A DNA stretch of 64,000 nucleotides from Cantharellus purpuraceus (lineage: Eukaryota; Basidiomycota; Agaricomycetes; Cantharellales; Hydnaceae). Under the pieces are notes generated by a model. That model saw nothing but the letters and a program-made list of their open reading frames with translations. It searched no databases and was not told where the DNA came from. The DNA is taken from the NCBI GenBank assembly GCA_025174535.1, contig JALBUN010000048.1, positions 1,674,001-1,738,000 on the forward strand, written 5' to 3'. The translations under genes were made by a program, and so were the position numbers. Positions 32,588-43,074 of this stretch are shown piece by piece (the first letter of the stretch is position 1; every line of letters begins with the position of its first letter).

Positions 32588-32936
32588 TATGGCAAGGAGC
32601 TCTTTGTCATGGATGTCATAGTTCAGTTCAGGGGGCATAAATGTGCATGAGTGAAAAGCAATTGGATGGACTTGTCTGTCATGTGGAGAGATGATGTACA
32701 GGATCACAGTGAGTGCATAGTCAGAGGCATCAGTCTCTAATAGAATAGGAACATCTGGAACCCAATGAGTCAGTATTGGAGCAGAGGTAAAGGCCTTTTC
32801 AAGGTCTTGAATCTCTGTCTACATTTGTCAGTGAAATTCCATTGGATGCCCTTCCTAGTAAGCTGGGTGAGCAGAATGGTAATATCAGAGTAGTTGTGGA
32901 TGAATCATCAGCAGAAGTTGGCAAACTGTAAGTTGG
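32588..32936 (-). pseudogene. G3 RT thumb/RNase H fragment
   Basis: It reads the FHSCTFMPPELNYDIHDKEL block of RNase H (about 32,588-32,650) and the preceding ETDASDYA region. It ends at the solo H LTR. Confidence 0.75.
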
Positions 32937-33195
32937 TGTCTTAGTTCACACCGTTACACAGAACTCAACCAAGTGTATTGGTTGTGCAATGTGTTGTACA
33001 GTGTGGTAGTTTACCAAGTTCTATCTACTATAAGTGGACCCACACATGTACTGGGTCCACTGGCTTACATAATAACTATACATATGCACCCATAGGGTGC
33101 ATATATCTACCAAGAGGACAACATTCCTTAATGGAATGCTGCATATATTAATTATACTTATATACTATAGTAAGTAAGTACCTTGGGTACTTACA
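32937..33195 (-). repeat. Solo LTR of element H, TSD CAAAC
   Basis: This 259-bp copy begins TGTAAGTTGG and ends GGGTACTTACA, flanked by CAAAC (32,932-32,936; 33,196-33,200). The uninterrupted sequence is seen in G1 pol near 22,780. This copy defines the H LTR limits. Confidence 0.95.
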
Positions 33196-33398
33196 CAAAC
33201 CCTAGGAAGGACTGTATGTCTTTGACTTTCTGCAGTTCCAGCCATTCCTGTATGGCTTTGATTTTGTCATCAGATATTGTCAGTCCTGCAGGGGAGAGGA
33301 TATAGCCTAGGTACTTGACTGAGTTGGAGTGGAATTCACACTTGTTGGTGCAGATGAAGAGGCCATGTTGGCAGAGACATTAGAGTACCTCCTGGTGA
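33196..33398 (-). pseudogene. G3 reverse transcriptase fragment
   Basis: It matches G1 22,590-22,780 (end of palm, thumb and connection, FLGFANFYC side) and is bounded by the solo H LTR and B2. Confidence 0.7.
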
Positions 33399-33602
33399 TG
33401 AGCCAGGACCCATTGAGGACATATATCAAACCACTTTGACAGTCCAACTCCGCCAGCATCTTTTCATATCAAGCTTTTAACTAGCGCTGCAACTCCCTCT
33501 CCACCTCAGTCTCTATTTCTAGCCATCGATTGTCACTCATGTTTCATCGCCATCAATCATTATCAGCCTTCTATTCACACCAATCCTTTCATCATCATTC
33601 AC

Positions 33603-33932
33603 ATGGCTTCCAATTCTATTCCTCTCTCCAACATCCCTTCTAATAATATGTCACACTGGTCTCTGGACATGGAGGACTATCAAAAATACACCAAGCTCCA
33701 TGGGCATGTTAAGCCACCTCCACATGTCAAAATACTTCCAAAACTCTTTCAATGTCCAAGATCCCCACCATGTCTCTCTTATGCCATTGGCGATCCCATA
33801 TTCTTTCACAATTCTGTTGAACCACATACATTCCTCGGCATTTCACCTCTATATTGTAACATGGATAGAAGAGTTGAACATGAGGTAGAGTTTCAGTTGC
33901 CATTGCCAACCTATCCTCCGACTTCAATCTAA
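33603..33932 (+). CDS. Repeat-borne ORF of family B (copy 2)
   Basis: This 109-residue version starts at the equivalent ATG and has the same Pro-rich and CPRSPPC blocks as the 26,464 copy. It ends at TAA where B1 has CGA, a double change at one CpG. The protein is identical to that encoded in B3. Function unknown. Confidence 0.35.
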   Translation: MASNSIPLSNIPSNNMSHWSLDMEDYQKYTKLHGHVKPPPHVKILPKLFQCPRSPPCLSYAIGDPIFFHNSVEPHTFLGISPLYCNMDRRVEHEVEFQLPLPTYPPTSI

Positions 33933-34373
33933 CTCAGGTTACATCATGTCAGGCAAAGGGACCGAATATCCTTGGAATGGGATACCATATGGAGACGGAT
34001 CACTAAGACAATAAGGAGTATTTGTTGTGGAAGCTGACTGAAGTCCTCATGTGACTCAGGGTCGACTTACCTTCAGAGCCATAGGGAAGATGGTATTGGT
34101 GGATGTTTCTATTGTTCTTTTATATGACTCACCCCTGTTTCATCTTTAATTCATTCATACATGACTTACTCATCCTTGTTCTATTTTTGGTTCTTTTATT
34201 ACTCATCACCTCCTATTCTTACAAAGATTACCCCTATCTGCTGCTTCATTTCTCCATGATTTCCCCATTAGTAGTTCAACCTCACCCGCTTCATCAGCTG
34301 GCTTGATCAGCATTTCTTGCATCATATTGCATCATTTGCTCCTCATATTGTGTCGTTGTGCCCTGGTGATTTG

Positions 34374-34383
34374 TATATAAAAG
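34374..34383 (+). promoter_or_regulatory. TATA box of repeat B
   Basis: TATATAAAAG, conserved in all B copies that reach this point (for example near 27,238). It would direct transcription to the right from within the LTR-like repeat. Function is inferred from the motif only. Confidence 0.5.
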
Positions 34384-34908
34384 GGTGCTAGTTTTCGCCT
34401 TTGGAATCAATCAACAAGTTTTCAGCCAATGCTCTAAAGTCAAAGTCCATGCTCTAAGTCTATGCTCTATGCTCTACATCACAATCCATCAGCTCTACAC
34501 TGAGGTAAAGCACCTTGGTTCAATGATCAGATTTCCCTCCCCCACTGAGAGGTCGCATCTCCTGAAACCAGCTTTTGTGTACCTCTCAACCGGGCTCCCC
34601 ATTGTCCTCCAGTCACAGAGCATGATCAACCATCTCACCAGAAAGTCCCAGAGTGCAATCTACCATCTTGACCATTCTTTTTGCTCCCCATCATCCTCCA
34701 GTCACAGAGCACTATAAATCGGCTCAACAGCACCCTCTTCTTTCACCCTCTCCAGACACAGAGCACTATTACACTTACCCATTACTCAGTGCTACCCCTC
34801 AGCCTGACTGTTCTTTGGCATGCTGAACAACTGCATTACATACCATCTGTTTGCTAGGACCATTGCATGCAGGCTTATAGGATCTATTCCATAAGCGAAC
34901 CGACACCA

Positions 34909-34946
34909 GATGTGTGTCTGATGTTCATCTTCATTATCTGAATATA
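34909..34946 (-). pseudogene. G3 reverse transcriptase scrap
   Basis: A 38-bp piece corresponding to G1 22,550-22,590 (just after YLDD), left between B2 and the C repeat. Confidence 0.6.
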
Positions 34947-35564
34947 TGTTAAGTGTCTGGGACAACTTGGGGTTCAATGGAAAAAGGCTGGAGTTCGGCT
35001 GCTAGTAAAGAGGGAGATGGGACTTTACTGTTCCAGTTCAACCAGAGACAGAGTGGGAGCAATACTAGTGAGTTGGATCGAGTGGACTTGGCTTCAACTT
35101 GTGTGTTGCACCCCCTTGGATTGTCAGTCCAATATTTCAGAGTTTTATGGAGTTAGATCAGGGATCCAGAGTTCAACTTGTCAAGAAGGTACTTGTCAAG
35201 AAGCTAGCAACCAAGAAGTTAATGGGGCAAATCTTAGTCAATATACAAACTACTGTAATAGACAGAGAGTAGCCCATATAAGTATGTGGAGCATTGAATG
35301 CTGAAACTAAAACAATAAAACAATAAGATGGATATGGAGTACAACACAGAAAGGAGTTTGGAGTTCAGACCCAAGTCCAAACTGAAACTAAACAATAATA
35401 AAGAAGGAGGTTTGTTGTAACCCATAAGAAGGAACTACTTATAGAGAGAACAATAATGGAGTTTGGGGTTGATGGAGGTGGAGTTGATGGAGGTGGAATT
35501 GATGGAGGTGGAAATGAAGGAGATGGAGGTCCAGAGTTCAGACTTGGTGTTACAGGATGTAACA
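34947..35564 (-). repeat. LTR family C, 618 bp, no TSD
   Basis: Ends TGTTAAGTGT and GGATGTAACA match the bounded copy at 41,337-41,926 in reverse. The flanks differ (RT sequence on the left, gag knuckle on the right), and the G3 sequence between those points is absent. A 15-bp GGAGGTGGAGTTGAT array lies at 35,468-35,520. Confidence 0.8.
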
Positions 35565-36609
35565 CCTACTCATCCACAGAAGAGGCAGAGGTTCTGCTTG
35601 ATATGATGTTGTTGTTCCTGTGGAGTAAGTTTACCATCTTTACCAAGTTTGGTGGAGAGGTCAGGGGTCTGCTTTGGAGTTCTGGAGGTAGATGCTGTGG
35701 GGGGTTGGACCTGGGGTTACTGGATTTACCAGAGTTGGGCTGCTTCTTGTTGTCACTGCCCTGGGTGTTGGAGGATGAGGTGGACTTGCCCTTGTTGTTG
35801 GACTTGTCCTGGTTCTTGCCCAAGGAGGTCTCACAAGCTACCTCAGAGCATTGTTCCCAATACCAAGCATTGATGGACTGTACTAGAGTCTGGAGTTTGG
35901 ATAGGGTGATGGGTTTGCCTACTCTGGCACCTTCATCCTTGATTTGAGATGGAAGGCCATTGTATAACTGGTGTCGGAGTGCTGCATTTCCCCATTGGTC
36001 ATGGGCAGCTAGTCAATTGAACTCAACTAGATAATTAGTGATCCTCTGGTTATCACACATTTGGAGATTCTCAAGTTTGGCCTCAGCTTCGGCCTCTGGG
36101 TCATGAGGTCTGAAATTGGTCTTCAACTTGGACATGAACTCAGAGTAGTTGTCCAGCCAAGGGGCTTTAGAATTGAAGGTTAGGGTGGGTTCAAACCAAG
36201 TGCAGTTCCCTTTAAATAAGATATAGCATAGTAACTTTAGCACTATCATCAGAGAACACATCAGGACAGTCATGGAAATTGAGGGTACATTGCATAAGGG
36301 AGGGCTGGAGTTTGCAGGAATCAGATCCATCAAAGGTATCTGGTTCTTGGTCCTTGGTCTGAGTGGAGGACTTCTTCAGAGACAATATGGAATTAGCCAA
36401 CATGCTGAGGGCTTCTGCAAGGTTATGGACTGGGACAGATGAGGGATTGGCTGGAGGAGTGCCTTCCTGGAGTCCAGCTTTGACCTCCTGATCAGAAGCT
36501 GGAGCTTCACCAGGAACTTCCTTGATAGTAGTGGGTGGTACTCCCACTTGGATGGAGGTTTGAGCACTTTGGGGAGGCATGACAATTGAGGGTGTAAGTT
36601 CATATATAC
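35565..36609 (-). pseudogene. G3 Gag, minus strand
   Basis: The start is near 36,580 (MPPQSAQTS). A Pro-rich N-terminus, a core with LNFHDCPDVFSDDSAKV (about 36,230) and the segment NLQMCDNQRITNYLVEFN (to 36,013) follow, then a Ser/Asn/Lys-rich linker. It is cut inside the zinc knuckle at 35,565 by repeat C. Frameshifts occur near 36,230 and 35,900. Confidence 0.75.
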
Positions 36610-36616
36610 TGTTAAG

Positions 36617-37161
36617 GACACTTGTTCAGAAATACATCAAATATGTATATACAACCCATTTCCTCAGGTTTTACATAATATACTTATATTCAAACATATT
36701 TTGATATTTTGACATGATTCTCAAAAATAATTCCTTTTTTTTTTTTTTTCATTTACCAGTGGCAACTGCTTCAAGGGAATATTCTACTCCTGCTACACTT
36801 AATTTCTTTCACTCATTCTTTCTTGTACTATAATCTAATGCACCTTGAATCCTCACCTGGTATTTGTATATCTAAATATTCTATAATATACCAATAATAT
36901 AGAATATATACATTACTGTTATATTTATATAAATAATTACATTCATCCATAACAAACATCTTATCTTTTAAAGTTTATTAAAATATGAAATATATATTTA
37001 TATTTATAAAAATTTAAGATATCCAAAAAACACTTGGATATCTGAAATCTTTAAAAATATCCAGATTGTAACTACCTATTTTTATGATCATTATTGGAAT
37101 TCTGATGTACATCTCATATACATCAGAATATTGTATAACAGCATCATTCTGAACAAGTGTC
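36617..37161. mobile_element. Inverted-repeat element D4, TSD AAG
   Basis: This 545-bp copy has ends GACACTTGTTCAGAA and TTCTGAACAAGTGTC, flanked by AAG on both sides (36,614-36,616; 37,162-37,164). It is reverse oriented relative to D1 and contains a poly-T run. Confidence 0.9.
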
Positions 37162-37221
37162 AAGGTCTGGAGTTTGGATGCTAGTGGAAAAGGGGAAGGG
37201 ACTTTACTGTTCCAGTTCAAC

Positions 37222-38731
37222 CGGTGTCAGTTCGCTTATGGAATAGATCCTATAAGCCTGCATGCAATGGTCCTAGCAAACAGATGGTATGTAATGCAGT
37301 TGTTCAGCATGCCAAAGAACAGTCAGGCTGAGGGGTAGCACTGAGTAATGGGTAAGTGTAATAGTGCTCTGTGTCTGGAGAGGGTGAAAGAAGAGGGTGC
37401 TGTTGAGCCGATTTATAGTGCTCTGTGACTGGAGGATGATGGGGAGCAAAAAGAATGGTCAAGATGGTAGATTGCACTCTGGGACTTTCTGGTGAGATGG
37501 TTGATCATGCTCTGTGACTGGAGGACAATGGGGAGCCCGGTTGAGAGGTACACAAAAGCTGGTTTCAGGAGATGCGACCTCTCAGTGGGGGAGGGAAATC
37601 TGATCATTGAACCAAGGTGCTTTACCTCAGTGTAGAGCTGATGGATTGTGATGTAGAGCATAGAGCATAGACTTAGAGCATGGACTTTGACTTTAGAGCA
37701 TTGGCTGAAAACTTGTTGATTGATTCCAAAGGCTAAAACTAGCACCCTTTTATATACAAATCACCAGGGCACAACGACACAATATGAGGAGCAAATGATG
37801 CAATATGATGCAAGAAATGCTGATCAAGCCAGCTGATGAAGCGGGTGAGGTTGAACTACTAATGGGGAAATCATGGAGAAATGAAGCAGCAGATAGGGGT
37901 AATCTTTGTAAGAATAGGAGGTGATGAGTAATAAAAGAACCAAAAATAGAACAAGGATGAGTAAGTCATGTATGAATGAATTAAAGATGAAACAGGGGTG
38001 AGTCATATAAAAGAACAATAGAAACATCCACCAATACCATCTTCCCTATGGCTCTGAAGGTAAGTCGACCCTGAGTCACATGAGGACTTCAGTCAGCTTC
38101 CACAACAAATACTCCTTATTGTCTTAGTGATCCGTCTCCATATGGTATCCCATTCCAAGGATATTCGGTCCCTTTGCCTGACATGATGTAACCTGAGTTA
38201 GATTGAAGTCGGAGGATAGGTTGGCAATGGCAACTGAAACTCTACCTCATGTTCAACTCTTCTATCCATGTTACAATATAGAGGTGAAATGCCGAGGAAT
38301 GTATGTGGTTCAACAGAATTGTGAAAGAATATGGGATCGCCAATGGCATAAGAGAGACATGGTGGGGATCTTGGACATTGAAAGAGTTTTGGAAGTATTT
38401 TGACATGTGGAGGTGGCTTAACATGCCCATGGAGCTTGGTGTATTTTTGATAGTCCTCCATGTCCAGAGACCAGTGTGACATATTATTAGAAGGGATGTT
38501 GGAGAGAGGAATAGAATTGGAAGCCATGTGAATGATGATGAAAGGATTGGTGTGAATAGAAGGCTGATAATGATTGATGGCGATGAAACATGAGTGACAA
38601 TCGATGGCTAGAAATAGAGACTGAGGTGGAGAGGGAGTTGCAGCGCTAGTTAAAAGCTTGATATGAAAAGATGCTGGTGGAGTTGGACTGTCAAAGTGGT
38701 TTGATATATGTCCTTGATGCATCCTGGCTCA
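37222..38731 (-). repeat. Repeat B3, 1,510 bp, minus orientation
   Basis: This is the inverted partner of B2. Its reading frame (38,198-38,527) gives the same protein as B2. Flanks TCAAC and TCACC may be a decayed duplication. Confidence 0.85.
38198..38527 (-). CDS. Repeat-borne ORF of family B (copy 3)
   Basis: Starts at MASNSIPL (38,527); an upstream in-frame ATG would extend it to 38,722. The translation is identical to that of the B2 copy. Function unknown; see 26,464-26,826. Confidence 0.35.
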   Translation of the reverse strand: MASNSIPLSNIPSNNMSHWSLDMEDYQKYTKLHGHVKPPPHVKILPKLFQCPRSPPCLSYAIGDPIFFHNSVEPHTFLGISPLYCNMDRRVEHEVEFQLPLPTYPPTSI

Positions 38732-39222
38732 TCACCAGAGACAGAGTGGACAATACTATTGAATCAGATTGAGTGGACTTGGCCTCAACTTGTGTGTTGC
38801 ACCCCCTCAGATCATCAGTCCAATATTTTGGAGTTCAGAGGTATGGAGTTGGATCAAGGATCCAGAGTTCAACTTGTCAAGAAGGGACTTGTCAAGAAGC
38901 TAGCAACCAAGAAGTTGATGAGGCAAATCTTAGTCAATATACAAACTACTGTAACATACACAGAGTAGCCCATATAAGTATAAGGAGAATTGAATGATAA
39001 AACTAAAAGCAATAGAACAATAAGACAGATATGGAGTACAACACAGAAAGGAGTTTGGAGTTTGGACCCAAGTCCAAACTAATACTAAGTAATATAATAG
39101 ATGGTGGTTTGTTGTAACCCATAAGAAGGGACTACTTATAAAGAGAACAATAATGGAGTTTGGGGTTGACAGACATGGAGATGGCAGAGGTGGAGATGGA
39201 CTTGGTGTTACAGGATGTAACA

Positions 39223-39609
39223 TCAAACTTAGTCAATATACAAACTGCTGTAACATACAGAGAATAGCCTGTATAAGTATGTGAAGAATTGAATGATAAA
39301 ACTAAAGTGAGAGAACAATAAGACAGATATGGAGTACAACATGGAAAGGAGTTCAGAGTTTGCACCAAAGTCCAGACTAATACTAAGCAATATAAAAGAT
39401 GATGGTTTGTTGTAACCCATAACCAGAAACTACTTATAAAGAGAACAATAATGGAGTTTGGGGTTGTTAGAAATGGAGTTGATGGAGGTGGAGATGATGG
39501 AGGTGGAGATGATGGAGGTGGAGATGATGGAGGTGGAGATGATGGAGGTGGAGATGACAGAGGTGGAGATGGAGCCTGGAGATTGGACTTAGTGTTACAG
39601 GATGTAACA
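39223..39609 (-). repeat. LTR family C, partial second copy in tandem
   Basis: It repeats the right portion of C directly after 39,222 and ends GGATGTAACA. A 15-bp GATGGAGGTGGAGAT array (about 6 units) lies at 39,478-39,570. Confidence 0.75.
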
Positions 39610-39955
39610 GATTGTAACCAAAGGTTTCTGGAGTTGTGCTGCAGTAGAATTTGATGTTCTTCTCAGCTGTTCATTTCACAGAATTGTGGTGATTTAGAGT
39701 TTGCCCTAACACCATAATTTTGCAGGTTCCAAAACAGCCTTACAAGAGTAATAGGGGTGGATGTTCAAGTTCCTATGGTGATGCTAACACATTAGCAGAA
39801 CTGGAGATGGATGAGAAGAAACAATGGGGATGATCAGACAGACTAATGGAGATGTTGGTTTCCATAAGGAGTATATATTTCATGTGCATGGGGATCTGGG
39901 CATTAATGAATATGGTTGTAACACTACTTCTGATCCAACATCTAATACTTCCAAT
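39610..39955. repeat. Fragments of repeat E and of LTR family A
   Basis: 39,613-39,735 is the reverse complement of the E section at 8,690-8,810. 39,760-39,922 is a decayed reverse fragment of family A. There is no gene. Confidence 0.65.
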
Positions 39956-40497
39956 TGTTATGACTATATTCATTGATGCCCAGATCCCCATCTGATCCAC
40001 TCAGATCCCTGTGCACATGAAATCTATACTCCATTTGGAAACCATCACATCTCCATTAATCTGTCCGATTGTCACAGTCAATCTCACTCATCCACCTCTG
40101 GTTCTGATTGATGTATCAGTATTACTATAGGAACCCAGACATCCGTCCCCGTCGGCCTCAGAGACCCATCACTGGAGTAATTATTATTAGATTTCAAATA
40201 TGTATTTAAGTTGCCCAACTGGGGACTTCATTCCCCAGTTCAAATATCAAATCATGCCTAGCTCCTAAGTCTGATCCTAACTATCTAAGTCATACTCCAT
40301 CTCCAAAATCTTGGACACTGGTATTAGTGAGGGTGTAGCACATAAGCTGAAGCCAAGTCCATTTCCAACCCCCACGATGCACCCCAACCCCCGCTCTGAC
40401 TCCAACCCCTGCTCTGACTCCAACCCCCGCTCTGACTCCAACCCCCGCTCTGACTCCAACCCAATCTCCGACCCCCAATCAGACCTAGTGCATAACA
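39956..40497 (+). repeat. Solo LTR, family A, TSD CCAAT
   Basis: This 542-bp copy is flanked by CCAAT (39,951-39,955; 40,498-40,502). A short array (CCCGCTCTGACTCCAAC, four units, about 40,388-40,462) is an expansion of a stretch present once in other copies. Confidence 0.95.
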
Positions 40498-40502
40498 CCA
40501 AT

Positions 40503-40849
40503 GACATAATTCATATCTGATAGCTTATCAGCTACTATATGTCCTATCACATGTCAGTTCTCATCAAAAGTATCAAATTCCAATTTGGAGCTCCATTTTT
40601 AGAAGTAGATCTACATTGGTATCTGCATTCTCCTTATCATAACCCACCATGCACATCTTAATACTCTTGATCTTCATTGGAAATTTAGTTATGAGTACTC
40701 ATAATTTTGTACTGTAAAACTTTAGTTTGAATAATCAACTTGGCTTGGCACATTCACTTTGCCTTAGACTTTTCTGAAGGTTCTGTTACTTCCAATGTGT
40801 TCTGTCATTTGGAAGTTTAGCTTGACCTTTTCTAATCTGTACTGTTGAT
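40503..40849. other. No recognisable gene or repeat
   Basis: AT-rich, no sizeable frame, and no second copy noticed in the window. Confidence 0.5.
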
Positions 40850-41222
40850 CCAGGATGGCAACTCTGTCAAGGAAACATCCAAATATCATTGATTCTTTCT
40901 TATACAATACATGTAACATAATCTAAACTATCTTTAATCCCCACCTGATATTTGTATCTTTAAATAACCTATATAATACCAATTATATTAATACATACAT
41001 TCCTATTATATCCATGTAAATAATTATGTTCATCTCAACCAATCTTATCTTTTAAAGCTTATTAAAATATGAAATATATATTTATATTTATAATAATTTT
41101 GAACATCTGAAATCTTTTAGGATATCCAAATTGTAACTCCCTATTTTTATTAATATCATTAAAATTCTGATGTCTATGAGATTTACATCAGAATATTGTA
41201 TAACAGCATCATTCTGAACATG
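40850..41222 (-). repeat. Element D, truncated copy (D5)
   Basis: It matches D2/D3 in reverse from the GGCAACTCT segment to a decayed terminus GAACATGTGT. The other end is missing, so no duplication can be read. Confidence 0.75.
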
Positions 41223-41336
41223 TGTTTAAGCAGAAGTAGATTGTCAGAACTCATGAATTATTTGATTTTTAAGGGAAGCAGGTATCTGATGTGGCCATTT
41301 ATATTTACCTGTAGACATTACAATTGTGTTACATCC

Positions 41337-41926
41337 TGTAACACCAAGTCCAATCTCCAGACTCCATCTCCACCTCCTTCTACTCCATCTCCATCAACTC
41401 CATCTCCAACAACCCTGAACTCCATTTATTGTCTTCTTGATAAGCATTTTCCTTGATATGGGTTACAATAACCATCATCTTTTTATATTGATTAGTATTA
41501 GTCTGGACTTGAGTCTGAACTCCAAACTCCTTTCTGTGTTGTATTCCAAATCCATCCTATTGTTCTCCTACTCTAGTTTTTCAATTCTTCATATACTTAT
41601 ATGGGCTATTCTCTGTATGTTACAGCAGTTGGTATATCAACTAAGTCTGACCTCATCATCTTTTTGGTTGCTAGCTTCTTGACAAGTAACTTCTTGACAA
41701 GTTGAACTCCAGACCTCTGATCCAACATACCTCCAAACTCCAAAATATTGGACCAATGATCCAAGAGGGTGCAACACACCAGTTGAAGCCAAGTCCACTC
41801 AATCCAACTCAATAGTTATTGCACCACTCTGTCTCTGGTTGAACTGGAACAGTAAAGTCCTTTATCATTCTTCACTAGCACCAACTCTGGTTATGTCCTT
41901 GAACTCCTGTGTCACAGCACTTAACA
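41337..41926 (+). repeat. Solo LTR, family C, TSD AATTG
   Basis: This 590-bp copy runs TGTTACATCCTG to GCACTTAACA and is flanked by AATTG (41,332-41,336; 41,927-41,931). It is the copy that fixes both ends of family C. Confidence 0.95.
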
Positions 41927-41931
41927 AATTG

Positions 41932-42880
41932 ATTGTACAATGGCTGTCATTTGCATTGGCATGAAAGTGATGAGATTCTTGCTGTGGGGACTGGAACAAT
42001 AGATATTGTGACCCATATCATGAGTAGAATTAGAAGATGAAGAAGGCACTGGGATATCATTGTGTACAAATGTGTAAGATGCATATGAGCAGTATGAAAA
42101 TCAGAAGTGTTATATGATTGTTGAACATAAATATGAGCTGCAAAACAATCAGCAACTGTAATAAGACATATTGGAACACAGCAATGGTCTTGAAACAGAA
42201 GCAGCAAGTCATGTTTTACCATACAAGTCAATGGGGAGTTGCAATATATACCTGTATGGCATTTGAGGAGGCTACAAAAAAGAGAAGCAGAGGGATTATG
42301 ATTTAAAAAAGTGATGAAGGGCCACAGGAGGTAAACAAGCAAAGTGTGAGTTCACAAAAGAGGAAGGTAAGGAGATTTCAGTGGGACAGGTACAGATATG
42401 CTGGCTTGCAGCAGCAGCATATCTGTTATTGGCTGCATTGCCAGTGTAGGCTGCATTGCCAGTGTCAGCATCATTGCTAGAGTGGGCACCATTGCTAGAG
42501 TGGGCACCATTGCTAGTATTATTGCTAGTATTGAGCAAGAATACTATTGCCAGCATTGGAAAAAGAGCCTGCATTAGCAGGGAAGTGTGCACTGTCAGTG
42601 AAAGGAGTAGAAACATCCAAAGCAATGGAAGGGGACTTATGAGACTCCATGTGAGAAATGCAACAGTCATCAACAGATAGGAGATGGTAGTAAATAGTAA
42701 ATATTACTTGTAGGCAACTATGTACTTTCATGTACCTCCATTGCTCATTGAGGCATGCAATCTTGGGAGCTATTCATGTTTCACAAACTGCCAAAAAAAT
42801 GCACTTATATGCAAAGCCAAAGCTAAAGCATACAATGAATATGGCCACCAGATAGTGTCATTAATATTTCAAGTATTCAC
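41932..42880. repeat. Degenerate repeat related to the foldback interior
   Basis: The section 42,710-42,870 matches 59,908-60,085 (inside the element at 59,256-60,451), and 42,500-42,620 resembles the Copia LTR at 7,840-7,940 in reverse. A short GCATTGCTAGAGTGGGCACC repeat lies at 42,470-42,515. I see no convincing gene. It ends close to 42,880, where single-copy sequence starts. Confidence 0.5.
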
Positions 42881-43074
42881 GCGGAATTGACCCGGGAGTA
42901 ACCTTGCGATCAAGGTGACCGTGTGCGAAGGTCAAACCGAGACTAACACTCTCAGGACCAACGTCAGTGAATATCTCTGTACATATGCGTATGAGAATCA
43001 CGTCCGCTTATAAGTAACGCTCCACAACTAGAATGTCCCTATAAACGATAGAAAGCTAAAGTAGACGAACAAAC

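Larger units (their letters stand above)
33399..34908 (+). repeat. Repeat B2, 1,510 bp
   Basis: This full-length B copy sits inside G3 RT. It is the near-identical inverted partner of B3 (37,222-38,731), of the same length. It carries the B frame (33,603-33,932). No clean target duplication is seen. Confidence 0.85.
29472..36609 (-). mobile_element. Gypsy element G3, minus strand, dismembered by insertions
   Basis: Read right to left, the pieces are: gag (36,600-35,565), RT (34,946-34,909, then 33,398-33,196), RT/RNase H (32,936-32,588), RNase H (32,023-31,891), RNase H end and integrase N-terminus (31,310-30,620) and integrase core (30,054-29,472). Inserts between them are C, B2, a solo H LTR, D3, a solo A LTR and D2. 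G3 is related to G1 throughout. The region between the gag knuckle and RT (protease and early RT) is missing at the C insertion. Confidence 0.85.
36610..39222 (-). repeat. LTR family C copy interrupted by D4 and B3
   Basis: Pieces of C lie at 36,610-36,616, 37,162-37,221 and 38,732-39,222 and join into one LTR (TGTTAAGG to GGATGTAACA). D4 and B3 inserted into it separately. It borders the gag start of G3, so it could be the G3 5' LTR: gag begins immediately to its left on the minus strand. If so, C is the LTR family of G3 (inference). Confidence 0.75.

Noticed and set aside
34103..34306. 67-residue hydrophobic frame, identical at 37,824-38,027
   Set aside because: Identity follows from the B2/B3 inverted repeat; the frame lies between the B ORF and its TATA box and has no start context or family similarity.
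42880..43074. Possible tRNA gene in the GC-richer stretch
   Set aside because: No B-box of GGTTCRANNCC type and no cloverleaf could be drawn.
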